Of a stretch of DNA of 64,000 nucleotides, positions 8,447 to 17,246 are shown piece after piece (the stretch's first letter is position 1; every line of letters starts with the position of its first letter). The position numbers and the translations under genes are program-made. The notes under the pieces are model-generated. The model saw nothing but the letters and a program-made list of their open reading frames with translations, was not told the origin of the DNA and did no database searches. Source of the stretch: Acrocarpospora corrugata (GTDB lineage: Bacteria > Actinomycetota > Actinomycetes > Streptosporangiales > Streptosporangiaceae); assembly GCF_009687845.1 (NCBI RefSeq), contig NZ_BLAD01000035.1, forward strand, positions 210,708 to 274,707, read 5' to 3'.

Positions 8447-9454
8447 ATGCACGGTGAGGTGAACAAGCGCCGCAAGAACCGGCGGCCGACGATGGTCGAC
8501 GTGGCCCGGGAGGCCGGCGTCGCGTTGCGCACGGTTTCCCGGGTGGTCAACGACGACGCCACAGTCGGGTCCGAGCTGGCCAAACGGGTGCACGACGCGA
8601 TCGCCGCGCTCGACTACCGGCCGGACGAGCGGGCCCGCCACCTGCGCCTGGGCGTGACCGGCACGCTCGGCGCGGCCGTCAGGCAGCTTTCCCACGTCAA
8701 CCCGGTGCTGCGCGCGGTCGAACGGGCCGCCCGCGCGGCCGACCTGATGGTGCTGGCCGCCTCCACCGAGGACGACGAGCGGCTGGAACGCCGGGTGGTC
8801 GAGTCGATGTGCCGCCGCCGCTTCGACGGGATCGTGCTGGAGCCGATCGGCGCCGACCACGGCTACCTGCTGCCGGAACTGGCGGCCGGGCTCTCCCTGG
8901 TCGCGGTGGACCGGCCGGTGCTCGGCCTGGAGGTGGACTGCGTGATCTCCGACAACATGGCGGGCATCCAGGCGGCGTACGGGCACCTCACCGCGCACGG
9001 CCACCGCCGGATCGCCTACATCGGCGACGACGAGCGCATCTTCACCGCCCAGGAACGTGCCAGCGCCTTCCGCGCCAGCGTGGCCGGGGCCGGCGGCGGG
9101 CTGGACGGGATGGTGCACACCGGCCCGATCGAACCGGGCCGGATCGCCCGCGCGCTGACCACCGCGCGGGCCGGCGGGGCGACCGCCGTCATCACCGGCA
9201 ACGCCACCATCAGCGTCGAGGTGGTGCGCGGCTCCGACGACAGAAGGATGGCCATAGTCGGATTCGACGATTCCGAGCTGGCCACCCTGTTACGCCCCGA
9301 TCTGACGGTGGTCGCCCAGGACGACCAGGCCATCGGCGCCACCGCCATCGACCTGCTCAGGTCCCGGATCGCCGACCACGGCCGCCCGGTCACCCGGGTC
9401 ACCGTCCCGGTGGAGCTGCTCGCCCGGGGCTCGGGCGAGCAGCCGCCGCCCTAG
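8447..9454 (+). CDS. LacI-family transcriptional repressor
   Basis: A 335-aa regulator. The N-terminal HTH (MVDVAREAGVALRTVSRVVN, about residues 16-35) includes the recognition helix. A sugar-binding PBP1-like domain follows to the end, with DGIVLEPIGADHG and VGFDDSELATLLRPDLTVV as family markers. The start is uncertain: ATG 8411, ATG 8447 and GTG 8459 are all in frame with weak ribosome-binding sites; 8447 places the HTH close to the N-terminus as usual. It is divergent from the alpha-mannoside operon and is the likely ligand-responsive repressor at 8330-8341. Its stop shares the CTAG tetranucleotide with the convergent peptidase gene. Confidence 0.9.
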   Translation: MHGEVNKRRKNRRPTMVDVAREAGVALRTVSRVVNDDATVGSELAKRVHDAIAALDYRPDERARHLRLGVTGTLGAAVRQLSHVNPVLRAVERAARAADLMVLAASTEDDERLERRVVESMCRRRFDGIVLEPIGADHGYLLPELAAGLSLVAVDRPVLGLEVDCVISDNMAGIQAAYGHLTAHGHRRIAYIGDDERIFTAQERASAFRASVAGAGGGLDGMVHTGPIEPGRIARALTTARAGGATAVITGNATISVEVVRGSDDRRMAIVGFDDSELATLLRPDLTVVAQDDQAIGATAIDLLRSRIADHGRPVTRVTVPVELLARGSGEQPPP

Positions 9455-10980
9455 ACCTGCGCCTCCTGCTTGCAGACGAACCCCTTCTTCGGCGTCTTCA
9501 AGGTGATCAGGTAGGTGTCGATCACCTCGGAGGAGCAGAAGGAGTTGCCGTAGGCGGTGTGCCCGTCGTCGTCGTTGGTGAGCAGCACGCCCGAGGTCAG
9601 ATGTTTGGCCAGGGCGACCGCCTCGTGGTACGGCGTCGCCGGGTCGCGCGTCGTGCCCACCACCAGGATCGGCGGCGCGCCCTTGGCGTGCATCGACCGG
9701 GGCACCGGGGTGACGGCGGCCGGCCACAGCGAGCACTCGTCGAACTTGTTCCGCTTCGGGCGCGGGTTGTCCAGGCAGTTGATGGCCCGGAACGCCGGAT
9801 CCGCGTTGGTGTAGGTGCCATTCGCGGCGCGCTGGAAGTAGAGGTCGGAGAACTGGATCAGGCCGGTGCCGTCGCCCCGGAACGCCTGGGCCAGCGTCAC
9901 CCGCAGCTGCGGCCAGCTGAACTTGCTGTACAGCGCCGACCGCCAGCCCCACAGCGCGACGTTCAAGGTGACCCTGCGGTCGTCGACGGTGGTGCGGAAC
10001 GGCGTCTTGTCGGCCTTGAGGAACATGGCGTTGGTCCGCTCCACCGCCTTCGTCAGGTCGGCGTCGGTGCCCCGGCCCCTGAACGGGCAGTCCTTCCGCT
10101 TGAAGCAGTCCTTGAGGAAGGAGACGTACGCCTCGGCGAAGCCGTCGCCCTGGCTGGCGCCCTGCTCGGCCTGCGACTTGGTCGGGTCCATCGCGCCGTC
10201 CAGGACGAGCGCGCGGATCCGGTTCGGGAACAGGTGGGCATAGACGGTGCCCAGGTAGGTGCCGTACGAGAAGCCCAGGTAGCTCATCTTCGGGTCGCCG
10301 AGGGCGGCCCGCAGGATGTCCATGTCCCTGGCGGCGTTCATGGTGCCGATGTGACCGATCAGTTTCGGCGAGCGGGTCCGGCAGGCCCGGACGAACCGGG
10401 TGGCCGTGTTCTCGATGAACCTGATCTCCGCCTTGGTCTCGGGGGTGATGTCGGCCGCGATCTCGGCGTCGCGCTCCTTGTCGGACAGGCAGTCGATGGG
10501 CGTGGACACGTTGACGCCACGCGGGTCGAAGCCGATCACGTCGAAGTCGCGCCGCAGGCGCTGGAAGAGCGGCGCGCTCCCGAAGACGAACTCGACCCCG
10601 GAGCGGCCGGGGCCGCCGGGGTTGGTCAGCAGTGATCCGATCTTCTCGCCCTCGCCGGTGGACGGCAGGCGCAGGACGGCGATCTGGATCTGGTCGGCCT
10701 CGGGCCTGGCGTAGTCGAGCGGGACCGTCAGCTTGGCGCACTGGACGCCGCGCTCGCAGTCGGTCCAGATCAGCTGCTGGGTGTAGTAGCCCTCCAGGCC
10801 GGCCGGGGCGGGCGGCATGTCCTCGTCGCCGCGGGCCGGCTGGTCGCCGGTCTCGCTCGCGGGCGGCTTGCCGTCGTTGTAGGTGGGTGGGACGTCGGCC
10901 AGCGCTGCCTGGGGGAGAACGAGTGCTGCGGCCAGGATTGCGACAGCTAACGTGGTAGTAGTGCGGGCGGCGCGTCCCAT
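9451..10980 (-). CDS. Secreted S33 alpha/beta-hydrolase, tripeptidyl aminopeptidase type
   Basis: A 509-aa exported protease. A Sec signal peptide (~1-29, ending QAALADV) is followed by an alpha/beta-hydrolase domain. The nucleophile Ser is in GFSYGTYLG (~residue 244), the acid in TTRDPATPYHEA and the catalytic His in DDDGHTAYG. A C-terminal TAP-type domain carries two Cys (FCSSEVID and FVCKQE). NPGGPGRSG gives the oxyanion loop seen in the Streptomyces Slp/Tap peptidases. Start ATG 10980 has AAGGAAG 7 bases upstream. It faces the LacI gene and is not clearly part of either sugar operon. It likely removes N-terminal peptides from extracellular proteins. Confidence 0.9.
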   Translation of the reverse strand: MGRAARTTTTLAVAILAAALVLPQAALADVPPTYNDGKPPASETGDQPARGDEDMPPAPAGLEGYYTQQLIWTDCERGVQCAKLTVPLDYARPEADQIQIAVLRLPSTGEGEKIGSLLTNPGGPGRSGVEFVFGSAPLFQRLRRDFDVIGFDPRGVNVSTPIDCLSDKERDAEIAADITPETKAEIRFIENTATRFVRACRTRSPKLIGHIGTMNAARDMDILRAALGDPKMSYLGFSYGTYLGTVYAHLFPNRIRALVLDGAMDPTKSQAEQGASQGDGFAEAYVSFLKDCFKRKDCPFRGRGTDADLTKAVERTNAMFLKADKTPFRTTVDDRRVTLNVALWGWRSALYSKFSWPQLRVTLAQAFRGDGTGLIQFSDLYFQRAANGTYTNADPAFRAINCLDNPRPKRNKFDECSLWPAAVTPVPRSMHAKGAPPILVVGTTRDPATPYHEAVALAKHLTSGVLLTNDDDGHTAYGNSFCSSEVIDTYLITLKTPKKGFVCKQEAQV

Positions 10981-11065
10981 GGGTGTCTTCCTTGCTTATG
11001 CGACCGTTTCTCGGGTTCCCCCGTATTGCCGCATTTGCGAGTAGACGCGCGCTTGCAAGGCGCTA

Positions 11066-11881
11066 TCAGCCCTTGATGGCCCCCAGCAGGCCGTTCACGA
11101 AGTAGCGCTGCAGGAACAGGAACAGGGCGATCACCGGCAGCACGATGATCAGCGAGGCCGCCATCACCTCGTTGTAGCGCGGCACCTGGCTGGAGATCAG
11201 CGTCTCCAGGCCGAGCGGCAGCGTGTAGAGCGAGGGATCGTTGATCGACACCCGGGTGAGCACGTACTCGTTCCAGGTCGGCACCGCGGTCAGCACCGCG
11301 ATCGTGATGTGCGCCGGCCGGGACAGTGGCAGGTAGACCGACCAGAAGATCCGCGCCTCCCGCGCGCCGTCGGCCCGCGCGGCCTCCCGCAGCTCCTTCG
11401 GAATCGACCGGTACGCCCCCGTCAGCAGCAGCACCGTCAGCGGCGCCGTCCCGTTCACGAACGGCAGCACCAGCCCGAGATGCGAGCCCAGGATGCCCAG
11501 GTTCTTCTCCAGGATCACCACCGGCAGCAGCATCGTGATCCCGGGCACGAACAGCAGCGACACGAAGAACCAGAACAGCGCCCGCCGCCCGGGGAACTCC
11601 AGCACCGCGAACGCGTACGACGCCAGCGAGTACACCACCAGCACCCCGAGCACGGTCAGCCCGGTCACCACCAGGCTGTTGCGGAAGTACTCCACGAAGT
11701 GCAGCTGGTTCCAGGTGGTCACCAGGGTGTCCCAGGTCGGCAGCCGCGGGATCAGGTGCCCGCCCGCCAGGACCTCCTCCCGTGTCTTGATCGCGCCCGA
11801 CACCATCCACAGGAACGGGTAGACGCTGATCACCGCGTAGACGGTGAGCACGGCGTACCCGGCGATCCTCCCCACTTTCAT
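11066..11881 (-). CDS. Carbohydrate ABC transporter permease (MalG type), second system
   Basis: A 271-aa protein with six membrane segments. The EAA loop LREAARADGAREARIFWSVY (~residue 180) is clear. Start ATG 11881 overlaps the previous permease stop as ATGA (11878-11881). It is last of the three-gene importer operon. No hydrolase or ATPase follows, so the substrate is unknown. A weak TTGCGAG/CTTGCAA hairpin at 11035-11058 downstream could end transcription. Confidence 0.92.
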   Translation of the reverse strand: MKVGRIAGYAVLTVYAVISVYPFLWMVSGAIKTREEVLAGGHLIPRLPTWDTLVTTWNQLHFVEYFRNSLVVTGLTVLGVLVVYSLASYAFAVLEFPGRRALFWFFVSLLFVPGITMLLPVVILEKNLGILGSHLGLVLPFVNGTAPLTVLLLTGAYRSIPKELREAARADGAREARIFWSVYLPLSRPAHITIAVLTAVPTWNEYVLTRVSINDPSLYTLPLGLETLISSQVPRYNEVMAASLIIVLPVIALFLFLQRYFVNGLLGAIKG

Positions 11882-12813
11882 CGCACTCTCCTCAGCAGCC
11901 GCGCGTTGACCAGCGTCAGCAGCAGCGCCCCGGCGAACAGCAGCCAGCCGAGCGCGCTGGACACCCCGAGCGTCGCCGCCAGACCCTTGAAGAACGCCAG
12001 CCGGTAGGCCTGCAGCCCGAGCACGTCGGTGTGCCCGCCGGGCCCGCCGCCGGTCATGATCAGGAAGATCTGGAAGCCGTGCAGCGAGTCCCGCACCCCC
12101 AGCAGCACCACCCCGGCCGTCAGCGGCGTCAGCAGCGGCCAGGTGATCCGGCGCAGCACCTGGCGCGGGGCCGCGCCGTCGATCCTGGCCGCCTCGAACA
12201 GCGCGGGATCGATGGCCTGGAGGCCGGTCAGGTAGAGCAGCGTCGCGATGGGCACGCTCGACCACACCAGCACCACGATCAGCGTCGGCAGCGCGGTCGA
12301 CGGATTGCCCAGGAATCCCTGCGGCTGCGCCAGCGTGCCCAGCCCGAGCGAGCGCAGCAGCAGGTTGATCGCGCCGTCCGGCTCCAGGATGTACCGCCAC
12401 GCGTAGTAAACGGCGATGCCGCTCGTCACGTACGGCAGGAAATAGACCGACCGCAGCACGGCCCGCAGCCGCCGCACCGAGTTGAGCACGACGGCGAGCG
12501 GCAGCGAGATCGCCACCGTGAGGAGCGGCACCAGCACCATCACCTGGACGGTGTTCCAGGAGGCCGCGCGCAGCGGCGGAGCCAGCGAGGGATCCGCGTA
12601 GATCAGGTCGAGGTAGTTCTCGAAGCCGACCCAGATCCAGTCCGGGGTGAAGCCGTTCCACTTGGCGAAGCTGAGCGCCAGGCCGCTGCCGATGGTGTAC
12701 ACGCCCATCACCGCGAACAGCGCCACGGCGGGGAAGACGAACGCGTACCCGGTCAGAGCGGCCCGCCACCGGCCGGGCGGCCTGACCCGCCCGGCCACGT
12801 GCTGGGTGGTCAT
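11878..12813 (-). CDS. Carbohydrate ABC transporter permease (MalF type), second system
   Basis: A 311-aa membrane subunit. Start ATG 12813 (MTTQHVAGR) is preferred to ATG 12828 because it makes an ATGA overlap with the binding-protein stop (12810-12813). Six hydrophobic segments are visible. The EAA loop is FEAARIDGAAPRQVLRRITW and is followed by MTGGGPGGHTDVLG, typical of CUT1 permeases. It works with the genes on either side as one importer. Confidence 0.92.
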   Translation of the reverse strand: MTTQHVAGRVRPPGRWRAALTGYAFVFPAVALFAVMGVYTIGSGLALSFAKWNGFTPDWIWVGFENYLDLIYADPSLAPPLRAASWNTVQVMVLVPLLTVAISLPLAVVLNSVRRLRAVLRSVYFLPYVTSGIAVYYAWRYILEPDGAINLLLRSLGLGTLAQPQGFLGNPSTALPTLIVVLVWSSVPIATLLYLTGLQAIDPALFEAARIDGAAPRQVLRRITWPLLTPLTAGVVLLGVRDSLHGFQIFLIMTGGGPGGHTDVLGLQAYRLAFFKGLAATLGVSSALGWLLFAGALLLTLVNARLLRRVR

Positions 12814-14195
12814 TCCGATGATTTCCACATCGCGCCGAAGATCTCGTCCAGCTCGGCGCCGGCCTGGGCCGGGGCGCGCTCCTTCAGCGGGCTCAGCCTG
12901 ACCATCGCGTCACCGGGCTTGACCTGGTCGTAGTCCGGCGGGAAGAACGTGGTGTCGGCCGCGTCGTAGGAGCTCTCCGGGGTGCCGGTGAAGTACTTCT
13001 GCAACGCCGCCAGGTCCGGGCCGACCAGGCTGGCCGCGTCCGCGCCCAGGTCGGTGGCCGGCAGGTCGAGCGAGGCCGAGGCGATGATCCCGGCGCCCTT
13101 GGCGGAGGTGGCGAAGTCGATCCACTTGATCGCCGCCTCCCGGTTCTCAGCGGTGGCGGTGACGCCCAGCGAGGTCAGCGCCAGCGGCGCCATCGCGATC
13201 TCCTTCTGCTGCCCGGCGGCGGACGGCGGGATCGGGAAGGCGAGCACCTTGTCGGGGGACATGCCGTTCTGGGCCAGGAAGGCGAGCGTGAAGGTGCCGC
13301 CCACGTTGAAGGCCGACTTGCCCTGCGCGAACGCGATGTCCGCCTCGTCGATGTTGAGCGTGGTCGAGCTGGGCATCCAGTACGGCGTCAGCTGCCCGTA
13401 CAGCTCCAGCGTCCTGACGCCGTCGGGGGAGGCGAAGCCCTGCGCGGCCCCCTTGGCGAACAGCGCGTGGAACCGGTCCCGGCCCAGGTAGGAGTGGGCC
13501 AGTGGCTGGTACACCCAGTTGAAGCCGGTCTGGCTCACCTTCAGGCCGAGCGAGAGCCCGCCCGCCTCCGGCTCCTTCCCGGTGGTCGCCTTGAGCGCGG
13601 CCACGAACTCCTCCCAGGTCTTGGGCGGCGTGTCGGGGCTGAGCCCGGCGGCCTGGAGCTTCGCCTTGTTGGCGTAGACGATGCCGAACGCGCCGGCCGT
13701 GAACGGCACGCTGAACAGCGTTCCCGGCTTGACCTGCTTGATCGGCGAGTCGGGGGCGGCCCGGTCGATGACGGCCTGGCTCATCAGCCCGGCCTCCCTG
13801 GTGGTGGGCAGCAGCCGGTTCAGCCACTCGGCGCCGACGTCCGCGGACAGGTCGGCGAGCAGGCCGGAGGCGCCCAGCTCGCGGTCCTCGCCGCCGGCGT
13901 GCACCTCCAGCACGTCGGGCAGGTCGCCGGTCTGGGCGGAGCTCTGCACCTTGGCCACGAACACGTCGTCGGGGGTGACCGCCTCGACCACGACGCTGAT
14001 CCCGGTGTCGGTCTTGAACTGGGCCGCCGCCTTGTTCAGCGCGTCGGCGTGGGACTGCTTGAACGTCCACATCCGCAGGGACGGGCCGGTGGCCTGGCCG
14101 CCGTCGGCCGGGGCGGACGGCTGGGTGCCGGTGGAACACGCCGCGGCCAGCACTCCGCACAGGGCCACCGTGAGGATTCGCGCTCTTGAAGTCAT
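12810..14195 (-). CDS. Extracellular sugar-binding lipoprotein, second system
   Basis: A 461-aa family-1 binding protein. The lipoprotein signal MTSRARILTVALCGVLAAAC ends at the acylated Cys (residue 20). LRMWTFKQSHADALNKAAAQ begins the mature fold. GTLFSVPFTAGAFGIVYANK is the typical hinge region. A promoter-like TTGACA-N16-TAGATT (14275-14248) lies upstream, so transcription probably starts just after the TetR-LacI fusion gene. That gene lies 83 bases upstream on the same strand and is the obvious candidate regulator. The imported sugar cannot be predicted. Confidence 0.92.
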   Translation of the reverse strand: MTSRARILTVALCGVLAAACSTGTQPSAPADGGQATGPSLRMWTFKQSHADALNKAAAQFKTDTGISVVVEAVTPDDVFVAKVQSSAQTGDLPDVLEVHAGGEDRELGASGLLADLSADVGAEWLNRLLPTTREAGLMSQAVIDRAAPDSPIKQVKPGTLFSVPFTAGAFGIVYANKAKLQAAGLSPDTPPKTWEEFVAALKATTGKEPEAGGLSLGLKVSQTGFNWVYQPLAHSYLGRDRFHALFAKGAAQGFASPDGVRTLELYGQLTPYWMPSSTTLNIDEADIAFAQGKSAFNVGGTFTLAFLAQNGMSPDKVLAFPIPPSAAGQQKEIAMAPLALTSLGVTATAENREAAIKWIDFATSAKGAGIIASASLDLPATDLGADAASLVGPDLAALQKYFTGTPESSYDAADTTFFPPDYDQVKPGDAMVRLSPLKERAPAQAGAELDEIFGAMWKSSE

Positions 14196-14247
14196 CTGGA
14201 CCCTTCCGAATGGGGATGATGACGCAAATCGTTAAGACTGACCCTGG

Positions 14248-14275
14248 AATCTACACGTGTGCAATCGCGTGTCAA
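14248..14275 (-). promoter_or_regulatory. Candidate promoter with overlapping operator for the second sugar importer
   Basis: Read on the minus strand, TTGACA (14275-14270) and TAGATT (14253-14248) are separated by 16 bases. The spacer contains ACACGTGT (14253-14260), an 8-bp palindrome with a central CG. It lies inside a weaker dyad, CGATTGCACACGTGTAG. This placement suits a LacI-type repressor blocking RNA polymerase. Promoter prediction by eye is only suggestive. Confidence 0.45.
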
Positions 14276-14278
14276 GGG

Positions 14279-15952
14279 TTACGCGGACTCGCGCTCGACC
14301 AGCCGCGCGGGGATCACGATCTCCATCGGGATCAGCGCGGCCGGCTCGCCGGACAGCCGCTCCAGCAGCCGCATCCCGCAGGCCCGCCCGATCTCCCTGG
14401 CCGGGTTGGCCATCGTGGTCAGCCTCGGCCGGACCAGGCTGGCCGCGTCGATGTCGTCGAACCCCATCACGGCCAGGTCCCCCGGCACCGCCAGGCCGCG
14501 CCCGCCGGCCGCGTCCAGCGCGCCGATCGCCATCAGGTCGTTGGCGCACAGCACCGCGTCGGGCGGCTCGGCCAGATCCAGCAGCCGGGACACCCCTGCC
14601 CCCCCGCCATGCCTGCTGAAGTGCGTGTACGCGACCAGCTCGGGCCCGGCCGCGACCCCGGCGGCGGCCAGCGCGGACCGGTAACCGGCCACCCGCTCGG
14701 CCGCCGGGCCCTCCGCGCCTGGGCCGCAGACGAAGCCGATCCGCCGGTAGCCCCGGCCCAGCAGATACCGGGTCGCCTCGGCGGCGCCGCCCTCGTCGTC
14801 GCTGTGCACCAGGTCGACGCCGTCCTGGACCAGGGTGCCGCCGAGCCGGACCACCGGGATGCCGGCCTCGATGGCCGGGCGCAGGTCCTCGGCGTGGGTG
14901 TGGAAGACGGCGAAGGCCAGGCCGTCCACCTGGCGGGCGATCATCTGCTCGATGGCGGCCCGCTCCCGGCCCCGGTCGCCGTCGGTGTTGCTGATGATCT
15001 CGTCGTACCCGGCCGGGCGGAGCACGTCCTGCAAACCGCGGGCCAGGGCCGGGTAGAACGGGTTGGTGATGTCCGGGATGACCAGGCCGACGGTCTGGCT
15101 GCGGTTCGTGCGCAGGCCCCTGGCCAGCACGTTCGGGCGGTAGCCGAGCTGCCGGATGGCCTCAAGGACGCGGTCCCTGGTCTCGGCGGCGACCGGGCGG
15201 CGGCCGTTCAGCGTGTGCGAGACGGTGGTCGCGCTGACCCCGGCGACCCGGGCCACCCTGACGATGCTGACCCGCTCGCGCGGTGCGGGTCCCGGCGGGT
15301 TGAGCAGGTCGAGGGTTTCCGGCGGAGTGCTTCGCGGGCGGCTGGTCCTGACCGGTGCCCGGCTGCGGGAGAGCAGGTCCAGGGCGTTCATCAGGCTGCG
15401 CCGGCCGTGCGCCGCGGCGTCCCCGGGGTTCTCCTTCTCGGCCAGCATCAGCAGCGCGGACTCCCACGCCTCCCGGACGGCGGCGAGCAGCAGCGCGGCC
15501 ATCACGCCCGGCGAGGTGGCCAGCTGACCTGCTTCGATGGCACGGGCAAGGGCGCTCTCCCTGGCCGCGAAGGCCGCTCTGGCGTGGGCGCGCAGCAGCG
15601 GGCTGTCCCGGTAGACGGTGGCCCGCCGGTCGAGCGCCGCCGCTGGAGTGGCCAGCGGCGCGGTGGCACAAGCCCACTCAGCCAGGCCCTGGCGCAGCGT
15701 CTCCGGACTGGTCCACGATGCGTCCGGCAGGTCCGGCGGCAGCAGGCGGGGCTCGGCGTCGAAGAACAGCTGCTCCTTGGCCGGGAAGTAGTTGAAGATG
15801 GTCTTGGTGGCCACGTCCGCGGCCACCGCGATCTCGGCGACGGTGACCGCCTCGAAGCCGCGCTCGGCGAACAGCCGCTGGGCGGTGTCCGCGATCGAGC
15901 GCCGGGTCAGCGCCTTGCGTCGCTCCCGCCGATCGGGCACCTGCTCGGGCAT
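14279..15952 (-). CDS. TetR-LacI fusion transcriptional regulator
   Basis: One uninterrupted 557-aa frame holds two complete DNA-binding regulators. Residues ~1-200 are TetR-like: the HTH region runs from RRSIADTAQRLFAERGF through VAADVATKTIFNYFPAKEQL, followed by a helical ligand-domain segment to ~200. After a Pro/Arg-rich linker (~200-225), a LacI HTH begins with VSIVRVARVAGVSATTVSHT. A full PBP1-like domain follows, with MGFDDIDAASLVRPRLTTM near the end. LacI proteins alone are ~330-350 aa and TetR ~200 aa, so the length is simply additive. No good internal start with a ribosome-binding site precedes the LacI part. It is upstream of and co-oriented with the sugar importer and has a TATA-rich inverted repeat at its own start. 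Ordinary HTH fusions exist, but this combination is rare to my knowledge. Confidence 0.88.
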   Translation of the reverse strand: MPEQVPDRRERRKALTRRSIADTAQRLFAERGFEAVTVAEIAVAADVATKTIFNYFPAKEQLFFDAEPRLLPPDLPDASWTSPETLRQGLAEWACATAPLATPAAALDRRATVYRDSPLLRAHARAAFAARESALARAIEAGQLATSPGVMAALLLAAVREAWESALLMLAEKENPGDAAAHGRRSLMNALDLLSRSRAPVRTSRPRSTPPETLDLLNPPGPAPRERVSIVRVARVAGVSATTVSHTLNGRRPVAAETRDRVLEAIRQLGYRPNVLARGLRTNRSQTVGLVIPDITNPFYPALARGLQDVLRPAGYDEIISNTDGDRGRERAAIEQMIARQVDGLAFAVFHTHAEDLRPAIEAGIPVVRLGGTLVQDGVDLVHSDDEGGAAEATRYLLGRGYRRIGFVCGPGAEGPAAERVAGYRSALAAAGVAAGPELVAYTHFSRHGGGAGVSRLLDLAEPPDAVLCANDLMAIGALDAAGGRGLAVPGDLAVMGFDDIDAASLVRPRLTTMANPAREIGRACGMRLLERLSGEPAALIPMEIVIPARLVERESA

Positions 15953-15960
15953 GGACCGAT

Positions 15961-15994
15961 CTTATATCGAGACACTCCTTACATCGGCTATAAG
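15961..15994. promoter_or_regulatory. Inverted repeat / promoter at the start of the TetR-LacI fusion gene
   Basis: CTTATATCGA (15961-15970) and TCGGCTATAAG (15984-15994) form an imperfect inverted repeat with outer arms CTTATA/TATAAG. On the minus strand TATAAG (15966-15961) is a good -10 hexamer only 8 bases before the ATG at 15952. That predicts a leaderless or nearly leaderless mRNA. The symmetry suggests autoregulation by the TetR half of the fusion protein. Confidence 0.5.
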
Positions 15995-15995
15995 T

Positions 15996-17246
15996 TCATG
16001 GGGCCTCGATGCCGCCGTCCGGGCGGCGGACCCGGGCCGACCAGCGCTCGTGCTGGTGCGCCACCGGCGGGTGCTCGGCGGCTTTCGCCTCGTCCAGGTC
16101 GACCCCCCAGCCCGGCGCGTCGTTCGGGTACAGATAGCCGTTGACCGGGTGGATCGTGCCGGGGAAGACCTCGTGCACCGCGTCGGCGTACACGTGGCCC
16201 TCCTGGATCTGGAAGGCCGGCGAGGTCACGTCCAGGGCCACGTTGGCGGCGGCGCCGACCGGGGAGACGTCGGCGGGGGAGTGCCAGGCCGTGCCGACGC
16301 CCATCAGCTCGCAGAGCGCGGTCAGCTTGCGGGCAGGGGTCAGGCCGCCGACCGCGGACACGTGCAGCCGGAGCAGGTCCACGCCGCCGCCGGTGACCAG
16401 CCTGGCCGCGTCGGCGACCGAGCTGACCTGCTCGCCCGCCGCGATCGGCATCGGCGCGGCGGCGCGCACCTCCGGCAGCCGGTCGTACAGCTCGGGCGCG
16501 ATCGGGTCCTCCAGGAAGAACAGCCGGTACGGCTCCAGCGAGCGGGCCAGGCCGATCGCCTGCTTGGGGGTGAGCCGCGAGTGCACGTCGTGCATGAGCC
16601 CCGGCTCCGCGCCCAGCTCCTGGCGGGCCCGCTCGAACAGCAGCGGCGTCTCGCGCAGGTAGCGCTGCACGTCCCAGCCGTCCAGGTACGGCGAGCCCGG
16701 ATAGCCGCCGCGGCTGCCGGGCGCGCCGTAGTGGCCCAGGCCAGGGGCGCCGGTTTGCAGCCGGACGTGCCGGTAACCGGCGGCCAGCAGGGCGCGGGCC
16801 TGGTCGAGGGTCTCCTCGACGGTGGCCGCGCCCGCGTGCAGGTAGGTGTCGGCGGCGGCCCGGACCCGGCCGCCGAGCAGCTCGTAGACCGGCATGCCCG
16901 CGCGTTTGCCGGCGATGTCCCAGAGGGCCTGGTCGACGCCGGACAGGGCGCTGTTGAGCACTGGGCCGCCGCGCCAGTACGAGGAGTAGTGCACCATCCG
17001 GGTGATGTCCTCGATGTCGGCCGGGTGGCGGCCGGTCAGCATCGGGGCCACGTGCCGGTCCACCGCGGCGGCCACGGCGTGGAAACGCTGGGTGAAGGTG
17101 GCGCAGCCCAGGCCGTACAGACCGGGCTCGGTGGTGTCGACGCGGACCACCACCAGCGGCACGCCCTCGGGGGCGGTGACGACGGCGCGGACGCCGGTGA
17201 CGCGCAGTCCGTCGCGGGGGGCCCAGGGCGCCTGGGTCTCCTCCAT
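15996..17246 (-). CDS. RspA/mannonate dehydratase-type enolase-superfamily enzyme
   Basis: A 416-aa acid-sugar dehydratase of the mandelate racemase/enolase superfamily. ITRMVHYSSYWRGGPVLNSA and QALWDIAGKRAGMPVYELLG are characteristic of the RspA/ManD group. Metal-ligand segments follow in order: MHDVHSRLTPKQA (Asp, with His as the likely base), FFLEDPIAPE (Glu) and AAGEQVSSV (Glu). The likely reaction is dehydration of an aldonic acid such as D-mannonate or D-gluconate to a 2-keto-3-deoxy acid; the exact substrate cannot be told. Start ATG 17246 shares one base with the upstream stop (TGATG). It forms a two-gene operon with the NAD-dependent dehydrogenase. Confidence 0.9.
   Translation of the reverse strand: MEETQAPWAPRDGLRVTGVRAVVTAPEGVPLVVVRVDTTEPGLYGLGCATFTQRFHAVAAAVDRHVAPMLTGRHPADIEDITRMVHYSSYWRGGPVLNSALSGVDQALWDIAGKRAGMPVYELLGGRVRAAADTYLHAGAATVEETLDQARALLAAGYRHVRLQTGAPGLGHYGAPGSRGGYPGSPYLDGWDVQRYLRETPLLFERARQELGAEPGLMHDVHSRLTPKQAIGLARSLEPYRLFFLEDPIAPELYDRLPEVRAAAPMPIAAGEQVSSVADAARLVTGGGVDLLRLHVSAVGGLTPARKLTALCELMGVGTAWHSPADVSPVGAAANVALDVTSPAFQIQEGHVYADAVHEVFPGTIHPVNGYLYPNDAPGWGVDLDEAKAAEHPPVAHQHERWSARVRRPDGGIEAP

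Noticed and set aside
15162-15700. Possible separate lacI gene start inside the TetR-LacI fusion
   Set aside because: Codons before the LacI HTH (GTC AGC ATC GTC AGG GTG) offer only an internal GTG without a ribosome-binding site, and the frame is unbroken, so a fusion is the simpler reading.
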